Under the pieces are notes generated by a model, which did no database searches, was not told the DNA's origin, and saw nothing but the letters and a program-made list of their open reading frames with translations. A program made the translations under genes and the position numbers. From Pseudeuparius sepicola (taxonomy: Eukaryota; Arthropoda; Insecta; Coleoptera; Anthribidae), in NCBI GenBank assembly GCA_963920635.1, contig OY987298.1:24592647-24656646 (forward strand): a DNA stretch of 64,000 nt, in the 5' to 3' direction. The number at the start of each line of letters is the position of its first letter. The first letter of the stretch is position 1. Of this stretch, positions 24,175 to 36,095 are shown in pieces.

Positions 24175-25422
24175 CCTGGACCGACACTGTATTAAGAGGG
24201 GGTTGCCGACAGCGAAAGTGACATTAGATTTCGTATTTTTTTAAGGTGTATAGCATAAAATCTAATAACATTTTTACCTGGCAAAAATTTAGTACAAACA
24301 TCTCTGTCTTCATTTTAATCATAAGATCTTACAAGCAGTGTTTTCTTTTATAGGTTATGAAAACCTTGGGAAAAATAATAATTCCAGTGCATATGCTTTT
24401 AAGATCTTATGATTAAAATGAAGACAGAGATGTTTGTACTAAATTTTTGCCAGGTAAAATGTTATTAGATTTTATGCTATACAACTTAAAAAAATACGAA
24501 ATCTAACGTCACTTTCGCTGTCGGCAAGCCCCTCTTAAAGACCCGAGCATGACGTCATATTTAATTGTTGTTTACGGATTGGGGTGGCGCCACTCGACGA
24601 AAAAAATGGCGACTTATAGTTTATAGGGGGGTATTCTGTGGTTATTGGTATGTCAGTTACTGACGTTTAAAACGTCCCAAATTTTAAATATCCAGCTTTA
24701 TTACGATTTGCCTTCTTTTTATGGTAACAAATTGTCTTTTCATCCAGTATTTAGCAGTTTTATCCTATTAACACAGCTTTTATAGGTACATTTGTTTGTG
24801 ATAACCTGAAATTTCCAAGCACATGAAGAAAATGGTATGCACACTGCACAGACCATTAGGTGAATTGCAGAAGAATAAACACTATTTTGGAATTATGGGA
24901 TGATCTGATCAACCAGCTGAAGAAGTGAAAATTCTAGATATTATTTTGGAAGAGTATTTTGAAACGTATGCAAGAATGAAAATAGAAAATTTTGTTTATA
25001 GCTCCAAAGCGAACCAATAGTCCTCCATATAAAGAAGAAACTGAAAAATCTAATGCGTTTTATGCTTACTTACACTACAACTAGCCATGGACTTCATTTC
25101 AAACCATTTTCTAAGTGTGCTCGAAAATTTCATGTTATCACAAACAAATCTACCTATAAAAGCTGTATTAATAGGATAAAACTGCCAAATACTGGACGCA
25201 AAGACAATTCGTTACCGCAAAAAGAAGGTAAATTGTAATAAAGCTGGATATTTAAAATTTGGGACATTTTAAAGGTCAGAAACTGACATCCCATTAAGCA
25301 CAGAATACCCCTCTATAACCTATAATAAGTCGCTATTTTTTTCGTCGAGTAGCGCCATCCCAGTCCGTAAACAATAAAATATGACGTCATGCTCGGATCT
25401 TTAATATAGTGTCGGTCCAGCC
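24175..25422. mobile_element. element with GGACCGACACTGTATTAA inverted ends
   Basis: The left terminus CTGGACCGACACTGTATTAA (interrupted by a nested MITE) continues after it as AAGACCCGAGCATGACGTCA. The right terminus is the reverse complement, ending TAGTGTCGGTCCAG at 25,420. Arms of about 300 bp (24,540-24,840 against 25,120-25,410) are clearly inverted. Two partial relatives lie at 45.6-46.2 and 46.4-47.2 kb. Short frames (for example one starting KKMVCTLHRPLGELQKN in related form) are degraded and unrecognised. Confidence 0.75.
24196..24534. mobile_element. piggyBac-like MITE (TTAA target duplication)
   Basis: A 339-bp palindromic element is flanked on both sides by TTAA (24,192-24,195 and 24,535-24,538). 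Its termini are GAGGGGGTTGCCGACAGCG and CGCTGTCGGCAAGCCCCTC. Removing it and one TTAA restores the left terminus of the host element so that it matches the right terminus, confirming secondary insertion. TTAA duplications are characteristic of piggyBac-type (and some Kolobok) elements; assignment is by this feature only. Confidence 0.85.
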
Positions 25423-25559
25423 TTTACTAACCACACTAAAATCTGACAACTTCCAAAGCAAACCAAAAAATACATTAGGTATTTTCGAAAACATAGAACA
25501 TCTCAAAAACGAAAATAGTTGAAAAAATCCGCTATTCCATACATTATCAAACCGCTCAC

Positions 25560-25792
25560 CTCTAGTTCGGGTCCGGGATGCGCCACACGGCTCTTCTGCA
25601 GCTGTTCGAAATAGAGCTTCGACAGCCTCTCGCTCTTCTTGCGGCGTTCTATCTCCTTATCGTACCTCCTCTTCCATGATTCCTCGCGCTGCGCCACCAG
25701 CTCGGCGCAGTGCTCCAACGTGGAGATCACGGCGGCCGTCGTGGCCTTGAAGGTGATGGCTTCACCTTTGAAGTCTATTGCCGGCAAGTTTT
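25560..25792 (-). CDS. CERT1: CERT exon 4
   Basis: Acceptor TTTGCAG at 25,793 and donor GAG|GTGAGC at 25,560. The two first bases complete the Glu codon begun in exon 3, and the exon ends in phase 0. It encodes NLPAIDFKGEAITFKATTAA, one of the best conserved stretches of CERT (the region following the middle domain), then a strongly charged helix rich in Arg/Lys/Glu, predicted coiled coil. The middle region of CERT joins the Golgi-binding PH domain to FFAT and START. Confidence 0.95.
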
Positions 25793-26174
25793 CTGCAAAG
25801 ATGAAACACATATGTGATAAGGTGGGTCATGAAATTTTATTTAAGATAACCGCAAATTATTGAAACATGGAGAAAACTATGCACAACACGAATTTTGGTG
25901 AACATAGGTTTTTATTATGGTGAGGTTAGGGCATTAAGGGATTGTAAAGGGCAGGCACCCTTAAAATGGCATCATTGAGTGATAAAGCTGTAGAAAATCC
26001 CTATAAAAAACTGACAGCGTCAGTTTTAATTTTTATGTTTTCTGAATAACAGGGTAGGTATGCACACGCACGAGTCACCTATACTAAAAATAAATGTATA
26101 TGAGCAACATAGTTTTAAACCTATCTAAATTCATATAATATTTACTTTTGGAGATAGTCGCCTAAATTTTGTTT
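25793..26174. other. CERT intron, no gene seen
   Basis: This is short AT-rich intron with nothing recognised. Confidence 0.4.
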
Positions 26175-26570
26175 TGTTTGAAAGGCCTTCAAAAACCCAG
26201 GACCGGCTACGATTTTTTATACCCCCAATTTTCACAAAAACCATTTAGCGATTTTTTTATTTAAAATCTTGGACCAGGTGCACAGGACACCCCAAAACCC
26301 CCATATACCAAATTTGAATGAAAAATGTTCAGGGAGTTCCATTCTGCAGGGTGTCAAAGTTGAGCAAAATAGGAATTTTAAAGGCATCTGGCCAGTCAAG
26401 TGTGCCATGGAATCCACTCAAAACAGTTCAATTCTTATTTTGTTTAACTTTGACACCTTGCAGAATGGAACTCCCTGTATATTTTTGGTTCAAATTTTTA
26501 TATGGGTGCACCGATTAATCGCTAAATAGTTTTCGTGAAAATGGGTGGGTATAAAAAAATTGCAGCCTGC
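26175..26570. mobile_element. short foldback related to the 14.6-kb element
   Basis: AATAGGAATTTTAAAGGCAT, GTGTGCCATGGAATCC and GAGTTCCATTCTGCAGGGTG are shared with 14,840-14,930. The two halves (26,200-26,400 and 26,440-26,560) are partly inverted. It is a deletion derivative. Confidence 0.65.
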
Positions 26571-27264
26571 CCTGGATTTGTATTTTAAACTGAAAATGAT
26601 AGTCAAAAGAAACAGCTTTTGAAGGTTTTCAAACAAAAAAAAAAGATTTTATGGATTTTGTATAAGTTTAAAAGTTGACAGCCTGCATGAATACCGCATA
26701 TTCGGCCTAGCGTTAAGGGATCAAAATTTAAAAAAGTTGCTATAAACATACGTCCAGAATTGCTTCATTTCCGGAATACAGGGTGTTAAAAGTTTTGTAA
26801 AAAAAAAGTTTTTATGTTATTACAATCTAAAAACACAGGGACAAAAAAGTTGTATTTTTAATGGCTTTATACAAGCACGTTATGAAAATTGCAAAAATCT
26901 ATTGGGCTTTATTATTGCTGACTATTCACAAGGCCGAATAATGGTTTTAACAGGGTGTCTACCAAATCGAGACTTTTCCAGGTTTTCCCTGACCAAAAAA
27001 CAAAAAATTCCCTGACTAATTCCTATACCTACTGAGATAAATATGCGAATTTAAATGGAAGAGTCAACAGATCCGCTAGGATGAAATTTTACTCTGAACG
27101 ATCGTGCTTACTGACAAAAAAAATTTAAAAGTGGACTATTAATTTTAGTGATGTCATCTGATATTAATTAAATAAATGTGCAAATTAAGTCCTATTATAT
27201 TTTCGAAGAAAGTTATAAAGTGGCTTGAAATTTCAACTTTTTGGCAGAAACTGTTGCTACCAAG

Positions 27265-28252
27265 GTTAATAAAGTACAGAATAAATTGACAACCTCCTTA
27301 ACTTGCTAGTGTTTGAGGTTAAAAAAAGTTTTTTTACAAAAGTTTTAGGTACTAATACAACGTTTTTTGTGACGCTATTGGACCTTATACAGTGTGTTCT
27401 AGAAAGCCGTGGCAAACATAACTTTTGTTTTTTTAAAAACACCTTGTATATTTTTGGATTATTGAATTCTACGCATTTTTCCGATTCCAACGAAGCATTT
27501 ATATGTCCGCTCTAACCGTTTGTTCAGAACAGCCTTTTTTGTGAGGGATTACTCCTTGGGTCATAGGTTGCCATGGAAGACAAATGCCAAATTATAGTAA
27601 GAATAATTGTTGACAGTTTGCAAGTATATTCCCGCTTTGGAAAACAAAATGGGGTATTTTAAGATTTCAGAGAAAATTAAGAAGAGAAGTTGAGAGAAAT
27701 GAGAAATTTTAAATAGTAAGTGACAGTTAATAAATTTCGTTAGATTTATTGTTTGAAATTTAATTTTTATTGAAAACGACAATAACAATAATTTAGAAAA
27801 AGGATATACGTATTACAAATGCTCCACATGGCCTCCATCTTGCTCAATGAATTTATTGATATTTGCTACAAACTTTCTGTTTGTTGAACACAGCAAACTG
27901 TCAACTATTACCATAATTTGGCATTTGTCTTTCATGGCAACCTATGACCCAAGGAGTAATCCCTCAAAAAAGGCTTAGTTTTGAACGAACGGTTGGCGCC
28001 AACATATAACATATATACTTTGTTGGAATCGGAAAAATGCGTAGAATTTAATAATCCAAAAATATACAAGGCGTTCCATATAAACAAACATAAGTTATGT
28101 CTGCCACGGCTTTCTAGATCACACTGTATAAGGTGTAATAGCGTCGCAAAAGACTTTGTATTAGTATCTACAACTTTTGTAAAAAAAACTTTTTTCTAAC
28201 CTCAAAAACTAGCAGGTTAAGGGGGGGTGTCAATTTATAATGAGCCACCCTG
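27265..28252. mobile_element. ~1-kb foldback nested in the above
   Basis: Arms of about 330 bp (27,265-27,600 and 27,895-28,252) are inverted, sharing GGTTGCCATGGAAGACAAATG-like, AAAATGCGTAGAATT and CACACTGTATAAGG-like blocks. The right terminus ends CCACCCTGTAAAA. The spacer contains the transposase tail annotated separately. Confidence 0.8.
27813..27887 (-). pseudogene. C-terminal remnant of a DUF4817-type transposase
   Basis: The minus-strand frame reads FVANINKFIEQDGGHVEHL followed by a stop. The pattern I-N-x-x-I-E-x-x-G-G-H-x-E-H-L-stop is the usual end of DUF4817/mariner-like transposases of insects, and it is absent from the longer copy at 859-2369. Its place at the hub of a foldback suggests the foldback arose from the 3' end of such a transposon. 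Confidence 0.6.
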
Positions 28253-28253
28253 T

Positions 28254-29569
28254 AAAAAATAAAGATACCAGATTTATTGTAAAAATATAAAATCACATAT
28301 AAAACAAACAAATATCTGTTACACATTCTCTAAAATAAAAAAATATATATAAAAAATAAATACCTTCAAAACCTTCGTAAAATCTTATTTGGTTAGATTA
28401 TCTTTGGAGTAGAGTAGAGCACAGGGATCACATATAAATAAATAACATAATGTGATCTCTGTGAAGTAGAATCAAAATGAATATAAGATATAATGTTGAT
28501 TAGTTTTTGTAAGAATTAAAGATTTCCTATTTCTATATCTATTAAACCACAAATTTCCAGGTATTGCATGGATTTCCCTGACTTTTCCCTGATTTCCCTG
28601 ACCAAAAATAATTCCCTGACATTTCCAGGTTTTCCAGGTTGGTAGACACCCTGTTTTAAGGCTGGCTGGGGATGCATCTGACATTTAAGTTGAATAATAG
28701 TTGTTTTTAAATTTCAAATTGTTTTTTATATCTTAAGTAGATTGCATTTTTTCAAAAAAACGTAAATCTTGCCATTTATCTATCAATAAATTTTATAACC
28801 AAAAATGGAAACGACGTTTCGAATACTTGGCAATATCCAAAAATGGCCGAATATTCGGTGCATCACTATTAACTAAACGTTCTTGACATCAAAATATGAT
28901 GGGAAATTTAACCACATTTCCCTATATGCAAAAATGCTTCCCTTAAAAGATACAAGCAAAAAACGGGTTTTGCCTAACTTTTTTTTAATTTTAGAGATTT
29001 CGATTTGAAATTTGGTAAAAGTTATTATTCTTTTTATGTCCAATTTGACAGCTTGGTTTTCACAGTTGTAACTCAAGAATAAATTAGAATTTCAGAGGGG
29101 CATCATTTTTATCCTACCCAATATTTTCCGATGTACACGCGCGACCTCATAAATCGTTCCACTAGGCATCAGAAATAAGCAAGAAATCAAGAATTTCGGG
29201 TAAGTGTGGCAACGTTGCGCCAATTCCACGGCTACTCAAATCAACAACTTCCCCTACATTCCCTCGTACCGACCCGCTCCTCCCCGTAGAAAATAAAAAT
29301 TGCGTTAACTGACGTATTAACACGCCAGTCAACGAAAATAGGTTAGATAATAAATCGCTGCATTATCATTATAATAAAGTGGATTTAAAGTTTTACACAG
29401 TTTCTTGGTGTTTTGAGATTCACGTAGGTAATGTGAAATTACGCGGATTTCTTTGATTGTCAAAGTGGTATTAGTTAAATAAGGTATAATATCTAAGTAT
29501 AATTGTGTTATTATAGAAGAATCTCGTAGTGGTTTTTTACATTGGTTTATTACACTTCTTTTCTTTATC
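28254..29569. other. CERT intron with element flank, no gene seen
   Basis: The first ~400 bp are the right part of the CAGGGTGTCTACC element with CCCTGA-rich repeats. The remainder is AT-rich with nothing recognised. Confidence 0.4.
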
Positions 29570-29972
29570 TTAACCGCGACCAAATCTTTGGTTTATTTCA
29601 ATTTTGAAAGCTTCCCTGGAGTCTTCGGGTGAGGTTCTGATACTTCCCGGGCCCCCGAAAAATCGAGAAATGAGAAAAAACAAGCAATTTCCAATAGTGG
29701 TGTCAGAGGATTTTCCGTCGGTTTCGTTGATTCTACAGCCGTCCCGTTTCTCGAAAGTAGTTAATCGTGAATCGGGAATTTCTCTTAGATATCGGATTTT
29801 CGAGGTTCTTTTTGGTACCGGAGGAAAGTACAACACCCAATTAAGAGATTTACCACCTTCTTCGATTTTTAGAACGGCTCTAGTCGAGGTTGTCGAAAGA
29901 CTTTTGCGAAAAAAGCCGCCAATGTCCGTGGGAAGGGTTATAAGATTTTCCACTATTATTCAGGCAATCTAA
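29570..29972 (-). repeat. GC-richer dispersed repeat, open on both strands
   Basis: It matches 49,608-49,930 in inverted orientation, sharing GGTGGTAAATCTCTTAATTG and adjacent blocks. A 127-codon minus-strand frame (beginning MENLITLPTDIGGFF, with GGKSLNWVLYFPPVPKRTSK) is open here but broken by stops in the other copy. A plus-strand frame overlaps it. Possibly a decayed exon of a transposon or an amplified host fragment; product unknown. Confidence 0.45.
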
Positions 29973-30724
29973 GGCCAACCTAACAGCGCCGAATTTACTG
30001 TTTTTTGCACTGTAACTGGCAATGTCACGTAAGGTAATGTCGCGTAATAAGATGTTAGATTTGCCGTCACTTATACGCTTTTAAGGTTATCTCTGGCTTT
30101 CAAACCGCGAGAGAGGGGAGGGGTAATTGCAACATTGTCAGTTGAACGCCTTTGCATCCGCACGTATTGGAACGATTTCAAGGGCCGCGCTTGTACATCT
30201 ATTGAGTCCGCAAAACATTTTTATGGTATAGAATTTAATTTCTACTTTTTTTGGATCTTTTATATTTGTCTTAAAAAGCTTTGATTTTGAGATTTTTGAT
30301 ATAAAGATCCCTGATTTCCAAGTGTATGACGTCATTTCAGTGACTTTAAATGAAAGGTAGGAAAAATGAAACTATACACCCTGGAAAAAAGCTGTTATAG
30401 CATGAGCTCCAAAATCCTTCGTAAGAACACTGTGTTTTATGTATGATATGAACTTAAAATATGCAACTACAATAATGAATTTTCTTTTAGTTGCTAATAA
30501 TGCAAGGAACATTTTGCCAAGCTTAAATTAATAACATTACTAAAGTAAATTGATTTCCAATTACCCACAGGCAGGCATGGACACTCACTGAACAGAGCCG
30601 CATTAAGAATCAGACTTTGGCACCTTATAAAGTAAAACATAACTAAAGAAATAATCATTATTTATGAATAATTAGGGAAGACCATAATAACCTCGAGCAT
30701 AACCATAATAATTTCAATACCAAC
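29973..30724. other. CERT intron, no gene seen
   Basis: This is AT-rich intron. ACACCCTGGAAAA near 30,376 resembles a transposon end but has no partner that I could find. Confidence 0.35.
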
Positions 30725-30971
30725 CTTTATTTGGCAAGTCGATTTGTGCATTATGCTCCACGCAGCTGTCGAAATATCCTTGCAGGGTGTCGATCTGCCT
30801 CGACAGTATATCTTTGTATGTGTCGAGTTCGGCAAGTTTTTCTCCGAGATTTCTAGACGACCTCTTAAAACTGCTGCCGGATGCTGTGCTGTAGGTGTTA
30901 GATTGCAGACTTACCGTCGAACCATGTCTTTTAAGGCTGTTTTCAGAACCTGTCCCATAACCTGATTCAAC
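30725..30971 (-). CDS. CERT1: CERT exon 3 (serine-repeat motif)
   Basis: Acceptor TTTTCCAG at 30,972 and donor AAAG|GTTGGT; 82 codons plus one base, so it leaves phase 1, completed by exon 4. It encodes [20 protein letters not shown] followed by a run rich in Ser/Thr. This matches the serine-repeat motif whose phosphorylation in the mammalian protein is known to dampen PH-domain and transfer activity. A coiled-coil-like segment ([20 protein letters not shown]) follows. The Ser of RHGS and the following spaced Ser/Thr residues are conserved, implying the same regulation. Confidence 0.96.
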
Positions 30972-31322
30972 CTGGAAAACGGAATAATAATTAAAACTAA
31001 ATTTATTGTACAATTTTTTGATTCCCTAAACGTTTGTTGTGAATTTTGTTCTGCTATCCTAAGATATCATTCGTAGAAATTACCAACAATTCTCATTTTA
31101 AAGATACTGTAAATAATGTGAATTCAAACCTTATCATCAAAAAACATAGTGACACTTCACGTATAGACTGCTAAATCCAACTATCGACTTAAGTTGAAAT
31201 TAAATAATTTTCCAAAGGACATCCTACATAAACAAATAACATCTGCACATAATATATCTTTCTAATGACAAATAAGCGTAAAAACTACACATAAAATGAG
31301 TAATAAAGTAAAACTTATGTAC

Positions 31323-31439
31323 CTTATATGACTCTAAGGCCTCCACCCAGGTCTGTTTACTTTCGACAGAGTCTGCTCTCAGATACCATACACAGTCGTT
31401 TACGGAGAGGTCAAATCTGCACTCGTCGAACTCATGAGG
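31323..31439 (-). CDS. CERT1: CERT exon 2 (second half of PH domain)
   Basis: 39 codons, phase 0 at both ends, acceptor TTATAG at 31,440 and donor AAG|GTACAT. It encodes PHEFDECRFDLSVNDCVWYL and ends WVEALESYK. The Trp near the end is the invariant Trp of the C-terminal helix of PH domains. The PH domain of CERT binds PI4P at the trans-Golgi. Confidence 0.96.
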
Positions 31440-31835
31440 CTATAAGCAAGAAAAATAAAAGTCTATTATGATCAAAATTTTGACAACTGCTGTTTTAATT
31501 TAGAAATTGTCAGCCACAATTTAAAAAATTAGATAAAACAAATTTTGATGAAGTGTCGCCACTTTTTTTTTTATAATAGCAAAATAATACAATTTCTCTT
31601 GTCTAAATTCAAAGCACAGTCCATTCTGAAAAAAAAGAACATGAAAATTACATACTGAATCTGACTATCCACCAGCAAAATTTACAAATAATACTTGTCA
31701 CAAAAGAATATAGATATTATGTACTTTCTAGGTTCTAGGATAAATTGTAGTTAGCCAAGTAATTAGGTTCTAGGATACATTGTAATTGAGTGAAATATTA
31801 TATCATAAGAGCGTATATTAAAGTAGGCATAGTCG
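31440..31835. other. CERT intron 1, no gene seen
   Basis: This is AT-rich. A small near-duplicate (GGTTCTAGGATA at 31,730 and 31,767) is the only structure noted. Confidence 0.4.
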
Positions 31836-32100
31836 GAAGCATTGTTGAAACCATCACCAAAAAAGCCTGTAACACCAACTTTCAAATTTTAATTTAGGAC
31901 TGAAAAGAAATTAAAACCGAGATTAAAACAGTCAAACCGTAATGTCTTACAATTCTTAGGATTCAATGTTAAGTTGAGGTATAGGTATTTTAATGTAGTT
32001 GTTAGTAAGAATATTTATTTGGTATGCCTCACAGAAATTTCAACAATGGCTCTGATGGTCTTGGTGTAGCTTTATCTATGGTAAGAGGCACAACAGCAGT
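31836..32100 (+). repeat. dispersed repeat, copy 2
   Basis: This is the second, more degraded copy of the family at 20,366-20,700, same orientation, sharing TTACAATTCTTAGGATTC and TTTCAACAATGG. Confidence 0.6.
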
Positions 32101-32349
32101 CAAATTTGACTGTTCATTGGTGATGAAGTAGCCTGTCACCATCTGTAGAAAAAATTAGTTAAAACACCATGAAAAATTCATTGATGTGTCAACATTTTGT
32201 TCAAAGTATATGGCGATGGTGACGTGTTACTTTAGCACCAACTGTCTAATTTCAATTTGACAGCTGTTGTTCCTCTTTACATAATATAATATTCTACTCA
32301 ATGGTTGCATAATTATTTAACTGGAGTATTCAGAAATTGTGGCAACCTA

Positions 32350-33540
32350 TTGTACAGGATGAGTCAGAATGTACAGTAAATACTTTTAAGGGGTGTTCGG
32401 CAGGTGGTTTTAAGGAGGGCCTTTCATATAAAATTTTTCGATTTGGGCTTTCCTTGCCAAGTTATTTGGGTCTACAGGGTCACCCAAAAGTATATTTTTT
32501 TATTTATATGCGCTACTTAAAAATTTGAAATTTGGTATGTGTTATCTACTTACTGGAAGACGCCATAGAGTAGTTTATTCATTTACACACTGCCCTAAAA
32601 AAGGGTAAAAACTAATAACCCCTATTAATTTTTTTGCTCAAACTTTTTTGAGGTTATCTTTTTGGTCTTGCAGGTCCATCATTTCAGTGTATCTTTTTAT
32701 TTTGCAACAAAAGTGTACTCTTGTTTCATAATGATAAAATCAATCAAACCCAATCAAACCCAGTGGGTAACCCAAAAAAACCCAGTAGGGTTATGGGTTA
32801 CGCACCTAAAAAAAACCCAAAGTGGGTTTTTTTTTAGGTGGGAATTTTTTATTTGATTTTTTATGGTTGGATAAGGACTGATTAGTGAACACAGAACAGA
32901 AACACAACATATAACAGCACGAAACAGGTCTGGACTCGCCTACTCTGTTCACCATCTAATCTGAAGAGAAGACAATATTGGATAGTTTCTTATTTAGGTA
33001 TTTTTTTATTAGATATGTATTTTTGTATTGGATTGGAGTAAAATATCAATTTTTTCATCTTTTGTAAATATGAGTCAGGAAATTTAATAGGTATTTTATT
33101 AATAGCAAGGTGGAAAATAAAAAACCCAATTAAACCCAAAAAAACCCGAATATTAAACCAAAAAAAAACACTGGGTTGGTTTTTTTTATATAAAACCCGG
33201 GTTTTTTCCAACCATGGTTTTATGGCACGTTTCACCAATTTCAACGCAAACGGTTGATTTTATCGTTATGAAACAAGAGTACACTTTTGTTGCAAAATGA
33301 AAAGATACACTGAAATGATGGACCTGCAAGATCAAAAAGATAACCTCAAAAAAGTTACGAGCCATAACACGATCCAAAAATAGTGCAAGTGGCGCCCTCT
33401 GTGAGATACATAAGAATTGATGCCTTCAGCTTATCGCCTAAAATACAGTAGTGCCAAATTTCAGTTCAGCAGCTTGATTATTTTGGGAAATATTCCCATA
33501 ATTTAATTTCAAAAAAATAACTTCAACACCCTGTATCTCC
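32350..33540. mobile_element. foldback with AAACCC-rich centre
   Basis: The arms 32,638-32,755 and 33,250-33,365 are inverted and share GGTCCATCATTTCAGTGTAT and GAGTACACTTTTGTTGC. The centre carries clustered AAACCC/GGGTTT runs on both strands (32,745-32,835 and 33,120-33,215). Outer ACAGGGTCACC (32,475) and ACACCCTGTATC (33,527) may be the real termini. Non-coding. Confidence 0.65.
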
Positions 33541-34153
33541 GTAGGGGGCCCTCTGGGAAATTTTTTTATAGGAACTTGTCATATTATTTTAACGTCCCCT
33601 GTATAAATCCGGGAGATTGCCCACATATTATCAAAATTAAAAACAGTTATCCTATCAGCAGTGTTTAGGTAGATTTCGTTCGGCTACGCTATCAGAATAA
33701 GTTGTAAAATATGCTGGCACCTACCATCATAATGCTAGCCACGTTAATTTTAATCCCATGCCAATTATAGGCAAATAACAGTAAAAATTTTAGGAGAGTA
33801 TAAATGATATCAATATCAATAAAAAGCTGATTATGTCAAGCTCTAGGCATCACTAACAATTTACAATTCTAATAAACAAGCAACATTTGTTTCGATAAAT
33901 ATACCCTATTGTTAATACAAGCATCACAGTACTTATAACTTTGTCGTGAATATTTTTACCCTCGTTTGTACCTCATCTAATGTCCACTTAATTTTACCAT
34001 GAATTAAAATGGTTTTTATTATGAAATGCACAGAAAAATAGCGACTCTTCTTGGCAATTTGCAATCTTCTGTTTAAAATTGGAAGCAAAGATCCTCTAGG
34101 TAAATTAAATAATGGATCTAAGAAAATTGTTTTGTTGATCAGGTAACTAAGTA
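33541..34153. other. CERT intron 1, no gene seen
   Basis: This is AT-rich intron with nothing recognised. Confidence 0.4.
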
Positions 34154-34305
34154 CAGTTTGTTCAGCGAATGTTCGGCCCTACGTCGCAACTCCCGTCCTT
34201 GTCTTACTCATACTCATGACTATACGACGGATATTGGTCGTATATTCACGAGCCAGACAAGGACGGGAGTAGTGACGTAGGGCCGAACATTCGCTGAACA
34301 AACTG
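34154..34305. mobile_element. 152-bp MITE flanked by TA
   Basis: An almost complete hairpin: about 52-bp inverted ends starting CAGTTTGTTCAGCGAATGTT with TA on each side (34,152-34,153 and 34,306-34,307). The TA duplication suggests the Tc1/mariner superfamily, but only the short non-autonomous form is present. Confidence 0.85.
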
Positions 34306-35984
34306 TAGTGATTGTAAACCTGATACATGTCATTTCAGATCATTGAGAACTAACCTCAAAGATACACACCTTTTCCCACCAATTTGCTTGCCAGGAGTTA
34401 GAACCCCAGATAAATCTGTCATGTAATGGCAACGAGGTAAGCCATGAGCCAAGCCCCGAGCTGGGTGACGAGCCATTCTTGCTAGCCACAAAAATATCGT
34501 GGTCTTTTAAAATTTTAAACATTCCACAAGCAAATCCACAGGAAAAAGTGTGCGTCTATGTCTACGGCCAGCTAATATTTTAATTCTTGTTTTTCCAAAA
34601 AGTGTACTTAAGTAGGTACCTAATTAGATTTAGAAAAAGACAAAATACAGTGTATCTCCGGATGGACTTAACTATACTTGTACAAAAATTTATTTTCAAT
34701 TTTTCGAAGTCATCCTTGATAAAAAAAAAGTCTGCTTGTTGTTAAAATAAGATTGGCACGGAAAAAGTTAACATTACTTATACTGGTTGACCAGAAAATT
34801 GAAGAAACGATAATTAGCATAAGAGTAAACTGCTTCTATTGGTAGAGATATTGAAAAAAGGGTAATTATTGAATATAGTGTATGCACCGCCCGATTTTCT
34901 TGAAATTTTGGCTACCCCCCTATTTTCGAGGTCCCTGAACACGAATCTGACCTCAGCTTCTTGAGGCCGGACGTAGTTTCCGAGAAAATGAATTTTCAAA
35001 TTTCCTTTTGACACCCCACTTTTCGCGGCGCTATTTGTGGCTCTTATCGGGACGAATTTTTACTGTGCGCAGCTCAAACTAATCACCACACTATTTTGCA
35101 CCTTCTGCACCTTCTGCAACATCGAAACTTCGCGAAAACCCGCGGGAAAACAGAAATTTTCCAAGATTTATACAATGTTTTTCACGCGGTTGCTCTGTCC
35201 GGTATTTTTGCTTGACGCGTGACGTTTGAGTGGGACTAGTGGGAGGGGCGTTGACTTAAAGTGCCATCGATATTAAGAGCAGAAAACTGGAGCGCTTGCT
35301 CTCATAATCCACAGGAGTGAATAAAAATGTTATAAATTAAACATTAAATTTATTAGGGCCCAGCTTTGTCAATAACATTATTTAAATTGGTGTTGATAGA
35401 AGTCCACAATCTAGCATAATATGGGTAAATGCTCTTAAATCTGTTTGCGAATCTCTATCCACTTCCAAAGAGAAAATGTTATTGTTCGGCAAAGACCACG
35501 AGAAGGTGTGGGCCCAACCTTTTGGCTACCCCCCTATTTTCGAGGTCCCTGAACACGAATCTGACCTCAGTGTTTTGAGGTCGGACATAGGTAGTTTCCG
35601 AGAAAATAAATTTTCAACTTTCCTTTTGACACCCCACTTTTCACGGCGATATTTGTGGTTATAATCCGGATAAATTTTTAGTGTACGCAGCTCAAACTGA
35701 TCACCACCCTATTTTGCACCTTCTGCAGCATCGAAAGTTCGCGAAAAGCCGCAGAAAAACCGAAATTTTGAAAGATTTATGCCGTGTTTACGCCCGGCCC
35801 GGCCGCTGTTTTCGCTCGCCGATGGGCATTCACAGCATTCATTCATCTCGATTATAACCAAATATCGCCGCGAAAAGTGGGGTGTCAAAAAAAATTTGAA
35901 AATTCATTTTCTCGGAAACTACGTCCGGACTCAAGAAGCTGAGGTCAGATTCGTGTTCAGGGATTTCGAAAAGGCAGTGGATAA

Positions 35985-36095
35985 AGGTCCGCGAGCCGCG
36001 GATCTTTAGTGTATTTTTTAAAGGTCCGCAACTCGCGGACCTTTAGTGTATTTTTTAAAGGTCCGCGAATCGCCGGACCAGGTCCGCGATTGGTG
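35985..36095. repeat. 37-bp subterminal tandem repeats, left
   Basis: About three units of GGTCCGCGACTCGCGGACC-type palindrome followed by TTTAGTGTATTTTTTAAA. They mirror the array at the right end of the same element and are probable transposase-binding arrays. Confidence 0.85.

Larger units (their letters stand above)
26951..28653. mobile_element. element with CAGGGTGTCTACCAA inverted ends
   Basis: CAGGGTGTCTACCAA at the left pairs with TTGGTAGACACCCTG at the right, flanked on both sides by TTTTAA. The subterminal DNA repeats CCAGGTTTTCCCTGACC-like motifs. Between them sits a separate foldback (27,265-28,252). Confidence 0.75.

Noticed and set aside
27561..27788. 75-codon minus-strand ORF in a foldback spacer
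   Set aside because: AT-driven hydrophobic frame with no motif; the only credible coding trace there is the short transposase tail at 27,813-27,887.
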